Shown here piece by piece: positions 19,954-29,076 of a stretch of 64,000 bases of DNA. The stretch is from Billgrantia endophytica (GTDB lineage: Bacteria; Pseudomonadota; Gammaproteobacteria; Pseudomonadales; Halomonadaceae): assembly GCF_002879615.1 (NCBI RefSeq), contig NZ_PNRF01000010.1, forward strand, positions 180,253 to 244,252. The letters are read 5' to 3'. The notes under the pieces are model-generated. The model saw nothing but the letters and a program-made list of their open reading frames with translations, was not told where the DNA came from and did not search any database. Within the stretch, counting starts at the first letter, position 1. Each line of letters opens with the position of its first letter. The position numbers were made by a program, and so were the translations under genes.

Positions 19954-20769
19954 ATGAACCGTATCGACCAACGCTTTGCCGCTCTCAAGGCCGATGGCCG
20001 CAGGGCACTGATTCCCTTCATCACCGCTGGCGACCCGGCGCCCGACTACACCGTCGGGTTCATGCATGCCATGGTGGAGGCCGGTGCCGATATTCTCGAA
20101 CTGGGGGTACCGTTTTCCGACCCCATGGCCGATGGCCCGGTGATCCAGAAGGCCTGCGAACGGGCGCTGAAGCATGACGTGCGCCTGATTCACCTGTTCG
20201 AAATGGTGCGCGAATTTCGCGAGCGGGATCAGGACACTCCGGTGGTGCTGATGGGTTACCTCAACCCGGTCGAGCGCATCGGGCTCGACGCCTTTGCCGA
20301 TCAGGCCGCCGCCGCCGGTGTCGATGGTGTGCTGACGGTGGACATGCCGCCCGAGGAGGCCGACGAGTTCGGGCCGATACTCAAGGCACGTGGCCTGGCC
20401 TCGATCTTTCTCGTCGCCCCTACCACTTCCCATGAGCGGGCCGCTACAATATGCGCCCACGGCGAAGGCTACCTCTATTATGTAGCCCTCAAGGGTGTGA
20501 CCGGTGCCGCTACCCTCAATGCCGAGGAGGTGGCCAGCCATCTCGCACCGCTGCGTGAGCTGACCGAGCTTCCCCTATGCGTGGGTTTCGGCATTCGGGA
20601 CGGTGCATCGGCCGCGAAAGTCGGCGAGGTGGCCGATGGGGTCATCGTGGGTTCGGCGTTGGTCAGCCGCATTGCCGCCAATGCCGAGCAGCCGGAGCGG
20701 ATCGCCGGTGAGCTCAAGGTGGTACTGAGCGAGATGCGAGAGGCCCTGGATGCCCTGGGTGGGCACTGA
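19954..20769 (+). CDS. trpA: Tryptophan synthase alpha chain
   Basis: The 271-residue subunit cleaves indole-3-glycerol phosphate to indole. With the second of two tandem ATGs (19954) the catalytic residues fall at Glu49 ([11 protein letters not shown]) and Asp60 ([10 protein letters not shown]), exactly the numbering of E. coli TrpA. AAGGGG upstream is also better spaced for this ATG than for the one at 19951. The phosphate-binding VGFGIRDG and VIVGSALV motifs are intact. Confidence 0.97.
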   Translation: MNRIDQRFAALKADGRRALIPFITAGDPAPDYTVGFMHAMVEAGADILELGVPFSDPMADGPVIQKACERALKHDVRLIHLFEMVREFRERDQDTPVVLMGYLNPVERIGLDAFADQAAAAGVDGVLTVDMPPEEADEFGPILKARGLASIFLVAPTTSHERAATICAHGEGYLYYVALKGVTGAATLNAEEVASHLAPLRELTELPLCVGFGIRDGASAAKVGEVADGVIVGSALVSRIAANAEQPERIAGELKVVLSEMREALDALGGH

Positions 20770-20800
20770 GCATACCCACGACACTCGATTCGATTCATGA

Positions 20801-20819
20801 CGCCCGGCCCTGCCGGGCG
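20801..20819 (+). terminator. Hairpin between trpA and accD
   Basis: A perfect 8-bp stem (CGCCCGGC with GCCGGGCG) with a 3-nt loop lies 31 bases after the trpA stop and 22 bases before the accD start. No T-run follows, so it may attenuate read-through or stabilise an RNA end rather than terminate fully. Confidence 0.4.
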
Positions 20820-20841
20820 CGACAGCATACGGAAGTCCTTC

Positions 20842-21867
20842 ATGAGCTGGCTTGACAAGATCGTACCTTCGATGGGGCGCGTGCAGCGCAAGGACCGCCG
20901 GGCCAATGTGCCGGATGGCCTGTGGCGCAAGTGTCCCAAATGCGAAGCGGTGCTTTATCTCCCGGAACTCGAAAAGCACCACAATGTGTGTCCCAAGTGT
21001 GACCATCACATGCGCCTGACCGCGCGCAAGCGGCTCGACTGGTTCCTGGACAGGGAGGGGCGCGAGGAGATATCGGCCGATCTGGAGCCGACCGATCGGC
21101 TCAAGTTCCGGGACTCGAAGAAGTACAAGGATCGTTTGAACGCGGCGCAGAAGGAAACCGGTGAGAAGGACGCCCTGGTGGCCATGCGTGGCAGCCTGGA
21201 CGGCCTGCCGGTAGTGGTGGTGGCCTTCGAGTTCACCTTCATGGGTGGCTCGATGGGCGCCGTGGTGGGTGAGAAATTCGTACGGGCAGCCACCCTCGCA
21301 TTGGACGAGCGTATTCCGCTCATCTGTTTCTCCGCTTCGGGTGGCGCGCGCATGCAGGAAGCGCTGTTCTCGTTGATGCAGATGGCCAAGACCTCGGCCG
21401 CTCTCGAGCGACTGCGTGAAGCGGGGGTACCCTATATTTCGGTACTGACGGACCCGGTTTTCGGGGGCGTATCGGCGTCACTGGCCATGTTGGGTGATCT
21501 CAATGTCGCTGAGCCCAACGCATTGATCGGCTTTGCCGGACCGCGGGTCATCGAGCAGACCGTGCGCGAGAAACTGCCCGAGGGGTTCCAGCGCAGTGAA
21601 TTCCTGCTCGAGCATGGCACGGTGGACATGATCGTGCCGCGGGGTGAAATGCGTATCCGCCTGGGCAGTGTACTGCGCAAGCTCACACATCAACCCCCTA
21701 GTGGCCTGGACGTCGGCATGATCATCGAGCCCGACCTGGTCGATGTCGCCGAACAGGGTGAGCAGGCCGACAGGGAACCATCCACCGAAGCCGAGCTGGT
21801 AGAGCGGCCAGTTGAACCCTCGGAGCCGGCCGATGATGAGGCCGAGCGTCCCGATTCGACACGCTGA
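20842..21867 (+). CDS. accD: Acetyl-CoA carboxylase carboxyltransferase subunit beta
   Basis: The 341-residue subunit transfers carboxyl from carboxybiotin to acetyl-CoA together with AccA. An N-terminal zinc ribbon uses Cys31, Cys34, Cys50 and Cys53 ([10 protein letters not shown] and NVCPKCDHH). The crotonase-like domain follows, with [22 protein letters not shown] and [17 protein letters not shown]. The C-terminal 40 residues are acidic and probably disordered. The start is ATG 20842. folC begins 10 bases after the stop. Confidence 0.97.
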   Translation: MSWLDKIVPSMGRVQRKDRRANVPDGLWRKCPKCEAVLYLPELEKHHNVCPKCDHHMRLTARKRLDWFLDREGREEISADLEPTDRLKFRDSKKYKDRLNAAQKETGEKDALVAMRGSLDGLPVVVVAFEFTFMGGSMGAVVGEKFVRAATLALDERIPLICFSASGGARMQEALFSLMQMAKTSAALERLREAGVPYISVLTDPVFGGVSASLAMLGDLNVAEPNALIGFAGPRVIEQTVREKLPEGFQRSEFLLEHGTVDMIVPRGEMRIRLGSVLRKLTHQPPSGLDVGMIIEPDLVDVAEQGEQADREPSTEAELVERPVEPSEPADDEAERPDSTR

Positions 21868-21877
21868 CCCGGACGTG

Positions 21878-23155
21878 ATGCTGCCCACCACGTCCCGCAC
21901 GCTCGATGCCTGGCTGGCCCGGCTGGAAGCGGCACACCCGATGGGAATCGATCTCGGTCTCGAGCGGGTGTCCGAGGTCGGCCGTCGTATGGGCCTTCTC
22001 CGGTCGCCGCTGGCGAAGCGCGTGATCACCGTGGCCGGGACCAATGGCAAGGGGTCCACCGTTGCCATGATCGAAGCGCTGGCGAGGCGCCATGGCCTGG
22101 TCACGGCGACCTATACCTCACCGCATCTGCTGCGCTACAACGAGCGACTTCGCCTGGATGGCAAGGATGTCGATGACGCGACACTGATAGCCGGATTCGA
22201 GGCGGTCGAGACGGCGCGCCTCGACGGTGAACCCATCAGCCTGAGTTATTTCGAGGTGGGGACGCTCGCGGCACTGTGGGCCATCGTCGGGTTCCAGCCG
22301 GATCTGGCGATCCTGGAAGTCGGCCTGGGAGGGCGCCTCGATGCGGTGAATATCATCGATGCCGATGTGGCGGTGATCACCACCATCGCTCGAGATCACG
22401 CCGCCTATCTGGGCGATGATCTCGACGGTATCGGGCGCGAAAAAGCCGGCATTCTTCGCCCCGGCAGCCCGGCGGTGCTGGGCTGTCGCACCATGCCCGC
22501 CAGCGTGAGGCGCGAAGCGGCCGAGCGCGGGGCTCCGGTAGTGGCCCTCGATGAGGTTTTCGGCTGGCATGGGACGGGCTCGGGGACCTGGCAGTGGCAG
22601 GGGCGCGGGCCAGCGGATTCGACATTGACGCTGGAGCACTTGCCGGACCCGGGGTTGCCGCTGGACAATGCCGCCACGGCCCTGCAAACCCTGGGGCTGG
22701 CCGGTGTGGTATTGGATGAAGCGTCCTGTCGGCATGCCTTTGAGGAGGTCAGGCTGCCGGGGCGGATGCAGTGGGTGGGGCAGTGGTGCCTCGACGTCGG
22801 GCACAACCCCCATGCGGCGGCCTATCTGGCCGGCCGACTGAAGGAGATGCCCTGCAGCGGACGAACCTGGGTACTGCTGGGCATGCTGGGTGACAAGGAC
22901 GCGGACGGTGTCATTGCCGCTCTGGCTTCAGTGGCGGACGCCTGGGTAACCGTGACATTGGAAGGTGAGCGCGCCCGAAGCGCCGAGGACCTGGCCGGGC
23001 GGGTGCAAGCCTCGGGCATGGACGTCGCCTGCCAGGCGACATCACCGGAAGCAGGGGCCGAGTGGTTGGTCGACCGACTCGCCCCGGAAGATCGGGTACT
23101 GGTTTGTGGCTCCTTCTTTACCGTAGCGGCCATACTGGCATGGAAGCAGGCGTAG
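21878..23155 (+). CDS. folC: Bifunctional dihydrofolate/folylpolyglutamate synthase
   Basis: The 425-residue Mur-ligase-type enzyme adds glutamate to dihydropteroate and tetrahydrofolate. The ATP-binding loop is TVAGTNGKGSTVAMIEAL at about residue 51. The typical ATYTSPHLLRYNERL and LDVGHNPHAAAYL motifs follow. ATG 21878 is adjacent to GTG 21875 and neither has a strong ribosome-binding sequence, so coupling to accD (stop 21867) is likely. The order accD-folC-dedD-cvpA-purF matches Pseudomonas. Confidence 0.96.
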   Translation: MLPTTSRTLDAWLARLEAAHPMGIDLGLERVSEVGRRMGLLRSPLAKRVITVAGTNGKGSTVAMIEALARRHGLVTATYTSPHLLRYNERLRLDGKDVDDATLIAGFEAVETARLDGEPISLSYFEVGTLAALWAIVGFQPDLAILEVGLGGRLDAVNIIDADVAVITTIARDHAAYLGDDLDGIGREKAGILRPGSPAVLGCRTMPASVRREAAERGAPVVALDEVFGWHGTGSGTWQWQGRGPADSTLTLEHLPDPGLPLDNAATALQTLGLAGVVLDEASCRHAFEEVRLPGRMQWVGQWCLDVGHNPHAAAYLAGRLKEMPCSGRTWVLLGMLGDKDADGVIAALASVADAWVTVTLEGERARSAEDLAGRVQASGMDVACQATSPEAGAEWLVDRLAPEDRVLVCGSFFTVAAILAWKQA

Positions 23156-23187
23156 GTATGGCACAGGTGCCTGGGCAGGAGGGCAAG

Positions 23188-23880
23188 ATGAAGTACGGAA
23201 TGCGCGAACGAATCAGTGGGGCGATCATCCTGATCGCCTTGGCGGTGATCTTTGTACCGATGCTGTTCGAGGAGCCGGCACCTCGTGATGAACGCCCCCA
23301 GCCGATGCTGACGATCGAGCAGCCGGTGCCAGTGGAGCGGCGCGACGTGCCCGATCCACAACCACCGGACAGCCTGGGCCAGATTCGTGGCCCCGAGTCG
23401 ATCCCGGGCGGGGTCGGTACACCCGAGCCTGACGACATCGATCCCGGTGTGGAGCAGCTGGATGAATCCGCCGTGGTCGAGGCACCGCCACCGGAAGTGG
23501 TGAGCCAGGAACCGGAAACCGCCGAGCCGCCAACTCGCTCCGAACCGGATGGCGATCCGATTGCCGACCTGGCACGAGCGGCAACCGAGCGACTGGGCAG
23601 TGGCCAGGCGCCTGCGGAGACGTCGGCCGCGCCAGCGTCTGCTGCCGCTGCGGGTGATTGGGCGGTGCAGGTGGGCAGCTTCGGCGAGCCGGCCAATGCG
23701 GAGCGCCTGCAGGCGCAACTGCAGGAGCAAGGCTTCTCGGCGTACAGCCGACGGCGAGACAACGAGATGACGACAGTGTATGTGGGCCCCTATGACTCAT
23801 CCGAATCTGGCGAACGTGCCATGGGCGAGCTGAAAGAGCAGGCCAACCTTCAGGGGTTGCTGGTACGGGTGAGAGAGTGA
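23188..23880 (+). CDS. dedD: SPOR-domain protein, DedD-like
   Basis: The 230-residue product starts at ATG 23188 after CAGGAGGG. It has a short cytoplasmic N-terminus, one membrane segment at about 9-27 (ISGAIILIALAVIFVPML), a long Pro/Glu-rich periplasmic linker (about 30-155) and a C-terminal SPOR domain (DWAVQVGSFGEPANAERL to VYVGPYDSSESGERA). SPOR domains bind denuded septal peptidoglycan, and DedD acts in cell division. The place between folC and cvpA is conserved. Confidence 0.92.
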   Translation: MKYGMRERISGAIILIALAVIFVPMLFEEPAPRDERPQPMLTIEQPVPVERRDVPDPQPPDSLGQIRGPESIPGGVGTPEPDDIDPGVEQLDESAVVEAPPPEVVSQEPETAEPPTRSEPDGDPIADLARAATERLGSGQAPAETSAAPASAAAAGDWAVQVGSFGEPANAERLQAQLQEQGFSAYSRRRDNEMTTVYVGPYDSSESGERAMGELKEQANLQGLLVRVRE

Positions 23881-23896
23881 CGCAGAGAGGGGCACC

Positions 23897-24460
23897 ATGA
23901 CACTGACATGGATCGACTGGATTTTTCTCGCCGTACTGGCCGTCTCGACCCTGGCAGGCTTCATGCGCGGCCTGATCCGGGAGGGCCTGGGCCTGGCCGC
24001 CTGGATCATTGCCCTGCTGGCGGCGCGCCTGCTGGCGGAGCCCGTTGCGGACATGCTCTCTGGGCTCATCGATAACCCGGATGGCCGGCTGGTGCTGGCC
24101 TTCGTGCTCGTGATTCTCGGCGTGATACTGCTGTGCGGGATCGTCATCCGCATGGTTCACGCCGCGGTGGAGTGGGTCGGCATGGGATTCTTCAATCGTG
24201 TGGCCGGCGCCTGCTTCGGCGTGGCGCGTGGTGCCGCGATACTGGTGATTGCCACCATCCTGATCACGCTGACTCCTCTGGCACAGCTCCAGGCCTGGCA
24301 GGATGCCGAGCTCAGGCCTGCCTTCGAGCAGCTGCGCGACTGGGCCGTCACCCAGTTGGAAGCCTGGGAGAGCGACATGCCCGAGACGCCGGCGTCATGG
24401 CAGAACCTGTCGTTGCCCGCCGCCCGAGACACTGCCGAGCCCGACGACAACGCGCTGTAG
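23897..24460 (+). CDS. cvpA: CvpA family inner-membrane protein
   Basis: The 187-residue protein has four hydrophobic segments in the first 130 residues. The N-terminus MTLTWIDWIFLAVLAVSTLA and the FMRGLIREGLGLAAWI segment are typical of CvpA. The family is needed for colicin V export in E. coli and for envelope fitness, with an unclear mechanism. The C-terminal 50 residues are soluble and acidic. It lies directly upstream of purF, as in many Gammaproteobacteria. Confidence 0.93.
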   Translation: MTLTWIDWIFLAVLAVSTLAGFMRGLIREGLGLAAWIIALLAARLLAEPVADMLSGLIDNPDGRLVLAFVLVILGVILLCGIVIRMVHAAVEWVGMGFFNRVAGACFGVARGAAILVIATILITLTPLAQLQAWQDAELRPAFEQLRDWAVTQLEAWESDMPETPASWQNLSLPAARDTAEPDDNAL

Positions 24461-24517
24461 GCATTCGAATTCCTGCCGACCGCTGGTCGGCCCCCATGGC
24501 AAGCGAGGTAAGATGGA

Positions 24518-26041
24518 ATGTGCGGTATCGTGGGCCTTCTGGCCAAGCAGACCGTCAATCAGGCGATCTATGACGCACTGACGGTGCTACAGCATCGCGG
24601 ACAGGATGCCGCCGGCATGATGACATGGAGCGAAGGCCGCTTCCTGCTGCGCAAGAGCAACGGCCTGGTACGCGATGTCTTCCACACTCGCCACATGGCG
24701 AGGCTGAAGGGCAATGTGGGCATCGGCCACGTGCGTTATCCCACCGCCGGTTCCTCGAGCGAAGCGGAATCCCAGCCGTTCTACGTCAATTCGCCCTATG
24801 GCATCTCACTGGCGCACAACGGCAACCTGACCAACTCGGACCAGCTCAAGCAGGAGCTGTTTTCCTCCGACCTGCGCCACATCAACACCAGTTCCGACTC
24901 CGAAGTCCTGCTCAATGTCTTTGCCCATGAGCTTGGCAAGCAGGGTCCGCACCTGGAGCCGGGCGACATCTTCGATGCCGTGCGTCGAGTCTATCGCCGT
25001 TGTCGTGGCGGCTACGCGGCAGTGGCCATCATCAACGGCTTCGGCCTGGTGGCCTTCCGCGACCCCAACGGCATTCGCCCGGTGGTGTTCGGTACCCGTG
25101 ACGAGGGCAACGGGCAGGAGGTGATGATCGCTTCGGAGTCGGTGGCCCTCGACGTGGGTGGCTTCGAATTGCACCGGGACCTGGCGCCCGGCGAGGCGAT
25201 CTTCGTCGACATGGAAGGCAATATCCACACCCAGTCCTGCGCCGATCGTCCCAGCCTCGCTCCCTGCATCTTCGAACATGTCTACCTGGCTCGCCCGGAC
25301 TCGATCCTCGATGGTGCCTATGTCTACGGCACCCGCATGCAGATGGGGCGCAAGCTCGGCGACCGGATCCGCAGCGAATGGCCCGAACACGACATCGACG
25401 TGGTCATCCCGATTCCCGATACGTCGCGCACCTCCGCGCTCGAACTCGCCCAGCACCTCGGTGTGACGTACCGTGAAGGTTTCATGAAGAACCGCTATAT
25501 CGGGCGGACCTTCATCATGCCGGGCCAGACCCAGCGCAAGAAATCCGTGCGACAGAAGCTCAATGCCATCGAGATCGAGTTCAAGGACAAGAACGTCCTG
25601 CTGGTGGATGACTCCATCGTGCGTGGCACCACCTGCAAGCAGATCATCCAGATGGCCCGGGAAGCCGGTGCCAACAAGGTCTATTTTGCCTCGGCTGCCC
25701 CCCCCGTCCGCTACCCTAACGTGTATGGCATCGACATGCCGGCGGCTTCGGAGCTGATTGCCCATGGCCGCAGCGAGGCGGAAGTCGGGGAACTGATCGG
25801 TGCCGACCGAATCTTCTATCAGGATCTGGACGACCTCAAGGCGGCCTGTCGTGAGGTGAATCCCGAATTGGAAGCATTCGATTGCTCGGTCTTCGATGGC
25901 CGCTACATTACCGGCGATATCGATGCCGGCTACCTGTCGGCCCTGGAAGCCTCCCGCAATGACGCGGCCAAGCAGCAGCAGAGCGCTGGCGGGCACGCCC
26001 TGGTAGGCATGCATAATCAGGACGATGACATCGACGACTGA
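24518..26041 (+). CDS. purF: Amidophosphoribosyltransferase
   Basis: The 507-residue enzyme makes phosphoribosylamine from PRPP and glutamine, the first purine step. The N-terminal glutaminase uses Cys2 ([15 protein letters not shown]), and no propeptide is present. The PRPP loop is [18 protein letters not shown] near residue 362. The C-terminal extension is of normal E. coli length. It is preceded by cvpA and followed by metZ. Confidence 0.97.
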   Translation: MCGIVGLLAKQTVNQAIYDALTVLQHRGQDAAGMMTWSEGRFLLRKSNGLVRDVFHTRHMARLKGNVGIGHVRYPTAGSSSEAESQPFYVNSPYGISLAHNGNLTNSDQLKQELFSSDLRHINTSSDSEVLLNVFAHELGKQGPHLEPGDIFDAVRRVYRRCRGGYAAVAIINGFGLVAFRDPNGIRPVVFGTRDEGNGQEVMIASESVALDVGGFELHRDLAPGEAIFVDMEGNIHTQSCADRPSLAPCIFEHVYLARPDSILDGAYVYGTRMQMGRKLGDRIRSEWPEHDIDVVIPIPDTSRTSALELAQHLGVTYREGFMKNRYIGRTFIMPGQTQRKKSVRQKLNAIEIEFKDKNVLLVDDSIVRGTTCKQIIQMAREAGANKVYFASAAPPVRYPNVYGIDMPAASELIAHGRSEAEVGELIGADRIFYQDLDDLKAACREVNPELEAFDCSVFDGRYITGDIDAGYLSALEASRNDAAKQQQSAGGHALVGMHNQDDDIDD

Positions 26042-26102
26042 TTCATACCACTGACCTTCGCGAACGATCTTCATGAGCGATCTTTACGATCAAGGACCGA
26101 AC

Positions 26103-27299
26103 ATGCACGACGATTCGACACCGGAAGCGGCCTGGGGGCTGGAGACCCTGGCGATTCGAGCCGGTCACCATCGCACTGGCGAGCAGGAGCACAGTGAGCC
26201 GATCTTCCCGACTTCCAGCTTCGTGTATGGCAGTGCGGCCGAAGCCGCCCGCAAGTTCGGAGGCGACGAGCCTGGCAATGTGTACTCGCGCTTCACCAAC
26301 CCCACGGTGCATACCTTCGAGCGTCGCCTGGCGGCCATGGAGGGCGGGGAGCGCTGCGTGGCCACCAGCTCGGGCATGTCGGCGATACTGGCCACCGTAC
26401 TGGCGCTGCTTCAGGCGGGTGACGAGATCGTCGCCTCGCGCTCCCTGTTCGGGTCCACCGTCAGTCTCTTCGACAAATACTTCGGCAAGCTGGGGATCAC
26501 CACGCGCTATGTCGAGCTGTCGGACCTGGCGGCCTGGGAAGCGGCCGTAACGCCGAACACTCGCCTGCTGTTTGCCGAGACGCCCTCCAACCCGCTTTCG
26601 GAGGTCGTCGACATTGCGGCACTGGCAGACATTGCCCATCGTCATGACGCGCTGTTGGCCATCGACAACTGCTTCCTGACGCCGGCCTTGCAACGCCCGC
26701 TGGCCCTGGGAGCCGACCTGGTCATCCACTCGGCAACCAAATACCTGGACGGCCAGGGCAGGGCGGTGGGCGGTGCGGTGGTGGGGCGGAACCGGGAGCT
26801 CGAGGAGATTTTCGGTGTCGTGCGAACCTGTGGACCCTGCCTGAGTCCTTTCAATGCCTGGATCTTCACCAAGGGGCTCGAGACGCTGAGCCTGCGCATG
26901 CGCGCCCACTGCGAGAATGCCCAGGCTCTGGCGGAATGGCTGGATCGGCATCCGGCCGTCACCCGGGTCTACTACAGCGGCCTTGCGCACCATCCTCGGC
27001 ATGCGCTTGCGGCTCGCCAGCAGAAAGGGTTCGGCGCGGTGCTGGGCTTCGAGGTCAAGGGTGGACGCGAAGCGGCCTGGTCAGTCATCGACGCCACGCG
27101 GCTGCTCTCCATCACCGGTAACCTGGGCGACGTCAAGACGACCATCACCCATCCCGCCACGACCACTCACGGCCGGCTCTCCGCCGATCAGAAGGCCGCC
27201 GCCGGTATTACCGAAGCTCTGATTCGCGTGGCAGTGGGTCTGGAGTCTCTCGAGGATATCCGTGATGACCTGGCCCGCGGCCTGGACGCGCTGGCGTAG
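26103..27299 (+). CDS. metZ: O-succinylhomoserine sulfhydrylase
   Basis: The roughly 398-residue Cys/Met-metabolism PLP enzyme would use sulfide and O-succinylhomoserine to give homocysteine directly. The PLP Lys is residue 213 in HSATKYLDGQGRAVGG. Other motifs are YSRFTNPTVHTFERRLA and the C-terminal ITGNLGDVKTTITHPATTTH. ATG 26103 is chosen for AAGGA 6 bases upstream. ATG 26073 would add ten residues. The purF-metZ order is that of Pseudomonas, where the enzyme is MetZ; cystathionine gamma-synthase is the alternative. Confidence 0.93.
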   Translation: MHDDSTPEAAWGLETLAIRAGHHRTGEQEHSEPIFPTSSFVYGSAAEAARKFGGDEPGNVYSRFTNPTVHTFERRLAAMEGGERCVATSSGMSAILATVLALLQAGDEIVASRSLFGSTVSLFDKYFGKLGITTRYVELSDLAAWEAAVTPNTRLLFAETPSNPLSEVVDIAALADIAHRHDALLAIDNCFLTPALQRPLALGADLVIHSATKYLDGQGRAVGGAVVGRNRELEEIFGVVRTCGPCLSPFNAWIFTKGLETLSLRMRAHCENAQALAEWLDRHPAVTRVYYSGLAHHPRHALAARQQKGFGAVLGFEVKGGREAAWSVIDATRLLSITGNLGDVKTTITHPATTTHGRLSADQKAAAGITEALIRVAVGLESLEDIRDDLARGLDALA

Positions 27300-27319
27300 C
27301 CCGCTCCCAGCGGGGTCTT
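27300..27319 (+). terminator. Probable terminator after metZ
   Basis: A 6-bp stem (CCCGCT with AGCGGG, 27300-27314) directly follows the metZ stop and leads into GTCTTCT. It is short, but well placed at the end of the long plus-strand block. Confidence 0.5.
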
Positions 27320-27336
27320 CTCGTGGGCCCGTGCGC

Positions 27337-29040
27337 TCAAAGCTGGAAGTTGGCGGGGTCGACCACCACTTCCAGCTTGCCGATCTGCCGTATATCCTGG
27401 CCGGTCAGCACGGTGTCGAGCTTCGAGTCCCGAAACGCCAGATTCTTGACGACGCGCACCTGGCTCGGCGCGCCCTCGCGGTCGATCTCCATGACCCAGG
27501 CGAGAAACCCGCCCGTATACTTGATCAGGCTGCCCACCGGATAAAAGCCGTAGCGGCGAACATGGCGGCTCAGGCATTTCCTGTCGTAGCCGTCATGGTT
27601 GTATACCCAACGGTAGGCTTCCAGGGGCGTCAGGGCGGAGCGGCCATTGCGTGCATGGCCCAGCGTATCGATGATCTTGATGACCGACGCGATGCGCACC
27701 AGTTCCGGTAAGGCTTCGGCCGTCTTGCCCTCCGGATAGCCACTGCCGTCGAGCCGCTCGCTGATATCGGCGACAATGCGGCTGAGCACAGGGCCGGGGG
27801 ACCACCCGACCTTGTGCAGTTGCCGACGCAACACCTTCATATGGCTTTTCAAGACGTTTTTCTGCGACACCGTCAGGTCGGTGTCCAGGGAGGGCAGAAG
27901 CTCGCTGAGCAGCAGGGGTTTTCCCGTTACGTGCAGCAGGGCGCCGGCCACCGCTTCTCGTGCATCGCTGGCGAGATCAGGCTGTGTCAGCAGGGTGTCT
28001 CCCAACAGGGCCGCGACCCGTACGGAATGCCGTACCCATGGCGCTTCTTCGCTGAGATAGCGCAGGCCATACAGAAACTGCTGCCGGTCGCTCTCGGCCA
28101 GGTGCAACAGGGTGTCCGAGCCGTCGTAAAGAATGTCTTCGGGGAAGGGCTGTTCGTTTTTCAGACAATGAAGAATGATATGTTGTTGTCGGGCCACCTC
28201 TTTGATGGCGTGGACCATGGGCGGTAGCTTGTTTTGCCTCTTGTTCGAATTGGCCGGTTTTTTGTAGGTGGAACTGGTGAGGAAAAGCGGCGACACTCTT
28301 GCCCGCCTGTTCTCCATTCCCACGCGCCTGGCCAGCTCCGCTTCGGACTCTGTGACGAAGTAGAGCAGGCGCTGTCGTGCCTCCCGATCGAGGTCGACGA
28401 AGCGTATTCCAACCGCCACGTGCCGCGCGCGGCCAAAGGGGCGCATATTGCGGATCGAACCCTTGGAGCGTAAGCTTTCTCCGTTGGGGAATTCGATGGA
28501 AATATTGGGTATCTGCTGGTGTATCGTCAGCGGCGTGCTTTCCTCGAGCGGCACTTCGAACATGCAGCCGCCCACCGAAAGGTTGCACAGACGGGCGCTG
28601 ATGGTGAGGCTGCCCGGATATACATCGAGGGTGACCGAGGCCGACATCCCTAGAAGAAACGGAACCCTGACGCCGCCGGGCTTCACGGTGATCAGCAGCG
28701 AGTCGGCCAGGGTGCAGCGAAGCTCGAACAGGTTGCTATTGATCCGTTCACAGCTTGCCTGGACCTTTTCGAAGCACAGCAGTAGCGGCGAGTCGTCCCG
28801 GTTGATTTTTTCCAGATCAAAGGATACCAGCCCACCGGGCAGGTAATCGCCGATATTGCCCGTTGGGCAGAAGACGCGAAGGACCAGGATTTTTTCCCCG
28901 AGATCGATGCCCGCCACCTGGGCCGACAGCGGATGGGCCCGAGCGCCAGAAAAAACGGTGATGTCGTGACTTCCCTCGACGATTCGCCCAACGGTACGGA
29001 TGGCCTGATCGGAAAGTGTTGATATTGTTTTCCATTCCAT
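27337..29040 (-). CDS. PilZ-domain and degenerate HD-GYP-like protein
   Basis: The 567-residue product begins at the first ATG (29040; a TTG at 29064 is possible). Residues 1-120 look like a YcgR-type N-terminal beta domain, and 120-230 a PilZ domain with NLSVGG (153-158) in place of the D/N-x-S-x-x-G motif. The preceding RxxxR is not recognisable. After a basic linker (245-275), residues 280-500 resemble HD-GYP. The GYP signature is kept (RLDGSGYPEG, 429-438), but the HD dyad reads HVTGK (370-374) and the HHE motif reads ISE (426-428). Loss of these metal ligands predicts no phosphodiesterase activity. It is probably a c-di-GMP-related sensor or scaffold. The response-regulator EAL gene lies 36 bases upstream on the same strand. 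Confidence 0.75.
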   Translation of the reverse strand: MEWKTISTLSDQAIRTVGRIVEGSHDITVFSGARAHPLSAQVAGIDLGEKILVLRVFCPTGNIGDYLPGGLVSFDLEKINRDDSPLLLCFEKVQASCERINSNLFELRCTLADSLLITVKPGGVRVPFLLGMSASVTLDVYPGSLTISARLCNLSVGGCMFEVPLEESTPLTIHQQIPNISIEFPNGESLRSKGSIRNMRPFGRARHVAVGIRFVDLDREARQRLLYFVTESEAELARRVGMENRRARVSPLFLTSSTYKKPANSNKRQNKLPPMVHAIKEVARQQHIILHCLKNEQPFPEDILYDGSDTLLHLAESDRQQFLYGLRYLSEEAPWVRHSVRVAALLGDTLLTQPDLASDAREAVAGALLHVTGKPLLLSELLPSLDTDLTVSQKNVLKSHMKVLRRQLHKVGWSPGPVLSRIVADISERLDGSGYPEGKTAEALPELVRIASVIKIIDTLGHARNGRSALTPLEAYRWVYNHDGYDRKCLSRHVRRYGFYPVGSLIKYTGGFLAWVMEIDREGAPSQVRVVKNLAFRDSKLDTVLTGQDIRQIGKLEVVVDPANFQL

Positions 29041-29076
29041 AGCGAGACATTCGCAAATAGGCAATCGATGAGTGAG

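Noticed and set aside
24806..26074. 422-codon open frame opposite purF
   Set aside because: It is an antisense shadow; no domain is recognised and purF is certain.
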